A stretch of DNA of 5,017 nt from an uncultured Clostridia bacterium (GTDB lineage Bacteria > Bacillota > Clostridia > Oscillospirales > CAG-272), in the NCBI GenBank assembly GCA_945949385.1, contig CAMFEL010000139.1:1-5017 (forward strand), written 5' to 3'. Within the stretch, counting starts at the first letter, position 1, and every line of letters begins with the position of its first letter. The position numbers were made by a program, and so were the translations under genes. Positions 5,004 through 5,017 of this stretch are shown here, one piece after another. Under the pieces are notes generated by a model. The model made no database searches. It was not told the origin of the DNA and saw only the letters and a list, made by a program, of their open reading frames with translations.

Positions 5004-5017
5004 GAAGAAACGCAGGA
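5004..5017 (+). repeat. Partial palindrome G at the window end
   Basis: These 14 bases are identical to positions 1-14 of the window. By analogy with the left copy, the palindrome should continue for about 28 bases beyond the window and end the repeat. Confidence 0.7.

Larger units (their letters stand above)
4720..5017 (+). repeat. Right copy of the modular structured repeat (order A-B-C-E-D-F-G, cut by window end)
   Basis: The 332 bases after the rhomboid gene contain no credible gene. Apart from the stem-loop at 4691-4719 they are one copy of the repeat, inverted relative to 1-365. Blocks are A 4720-4760, B 4761-4786, C 4787-4826, E 4827-4860, D 4861-4893, F hairpin 4894-4925, linker 4926-4980, small stem-loop 4981-4996 and the first 14 bases of palindrome G (5004-5017). 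By eye, E is identical to the left copy. A, B, C and D differ by 3, 1, 3 and 2 bases, and the linker by 2 of 55. The order of D and E is exchanged and the second C is absent. Short open frames here (such as 4762-4944) translate into proline/arginine-rich repeats in shifting frames and are not genes. Confidence 0.9.

Noticed and set aside
1..5017. Composite transposon or integron with the flanking repeats as ends
   Set aside because: No transposase, integrase or attachment-site pattern is seen, the cargo is ordinary housekeeping genes, and no target-site duplication can be assessed at the window edges.

Overview
The window looks like a fragment of a chromosome from an anaerobic Clostridia-type Firmicute, with Ruminococcus/Oscillospiraceae as the best guess. 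This rests on overall protein character, strong AGGAGG-type ribosome binding sites and compact spacing. It cannot be confirmed without a database search. No transposase, integrase, phage gene, CRISPR array, tRNA or rRNA is visible.

Layout: two transcription units diverge from a short intergenic region at about 1997-2139. Leftward (minus strand) runs a small ribbon-helix-helix-like protein gene (1996-1796), whose end overlaps by 8 nt the start of purB, adenylosuccinate lyase (1803-370). Rightward (plus strand) runs a tight three-gene operon: yifB/comM-type AAA+ ATPase (2140-3675), a SecB-fold-like small protein (3686-4099) and a rhomboid intramembrane serine protease (4104-4685). The three are separated by only 10 and 4 nt, so they are probably co-transcribed. 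Their shared purpose is not evident, although protein handling at the membrane links the last two.

Both outer ends of the window (1-365 and 4720-5017) are copies of one long, GC-rich, highly structured, modular repeat, arranged as an inverted pair. Each copy begins just after the 3' end of the outward-facing gene: 4 nt after the purB stop and 34 nt after the rhomboid stop. Each has the same orientation relative to the gene before it. In gene orientation the left copy reads A-B-C-D-C-E-F-G and the right copy A-B-C-E-D-F-G. A is a lead block. B to E are units sharing a G4C/GC4 hairpin core, with C, D and E carrying distinct 5' tags. F is a 32-nt hairpin plus a conserved AT-rich linker and a small stem-loop. 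G is a perfect palindrome with 20-bp arms, cut by the window edge on the right.

The shuffled order of D and E, an exactly duplicated C unit, and pair-preserving substitutions in the core hairpins are the most unusual signals here. They suggest a structured 3'-end/intergenic repeat family that is conserved as a folded RNA or DNA element and not as protein, although it throws up several spurious open frames.
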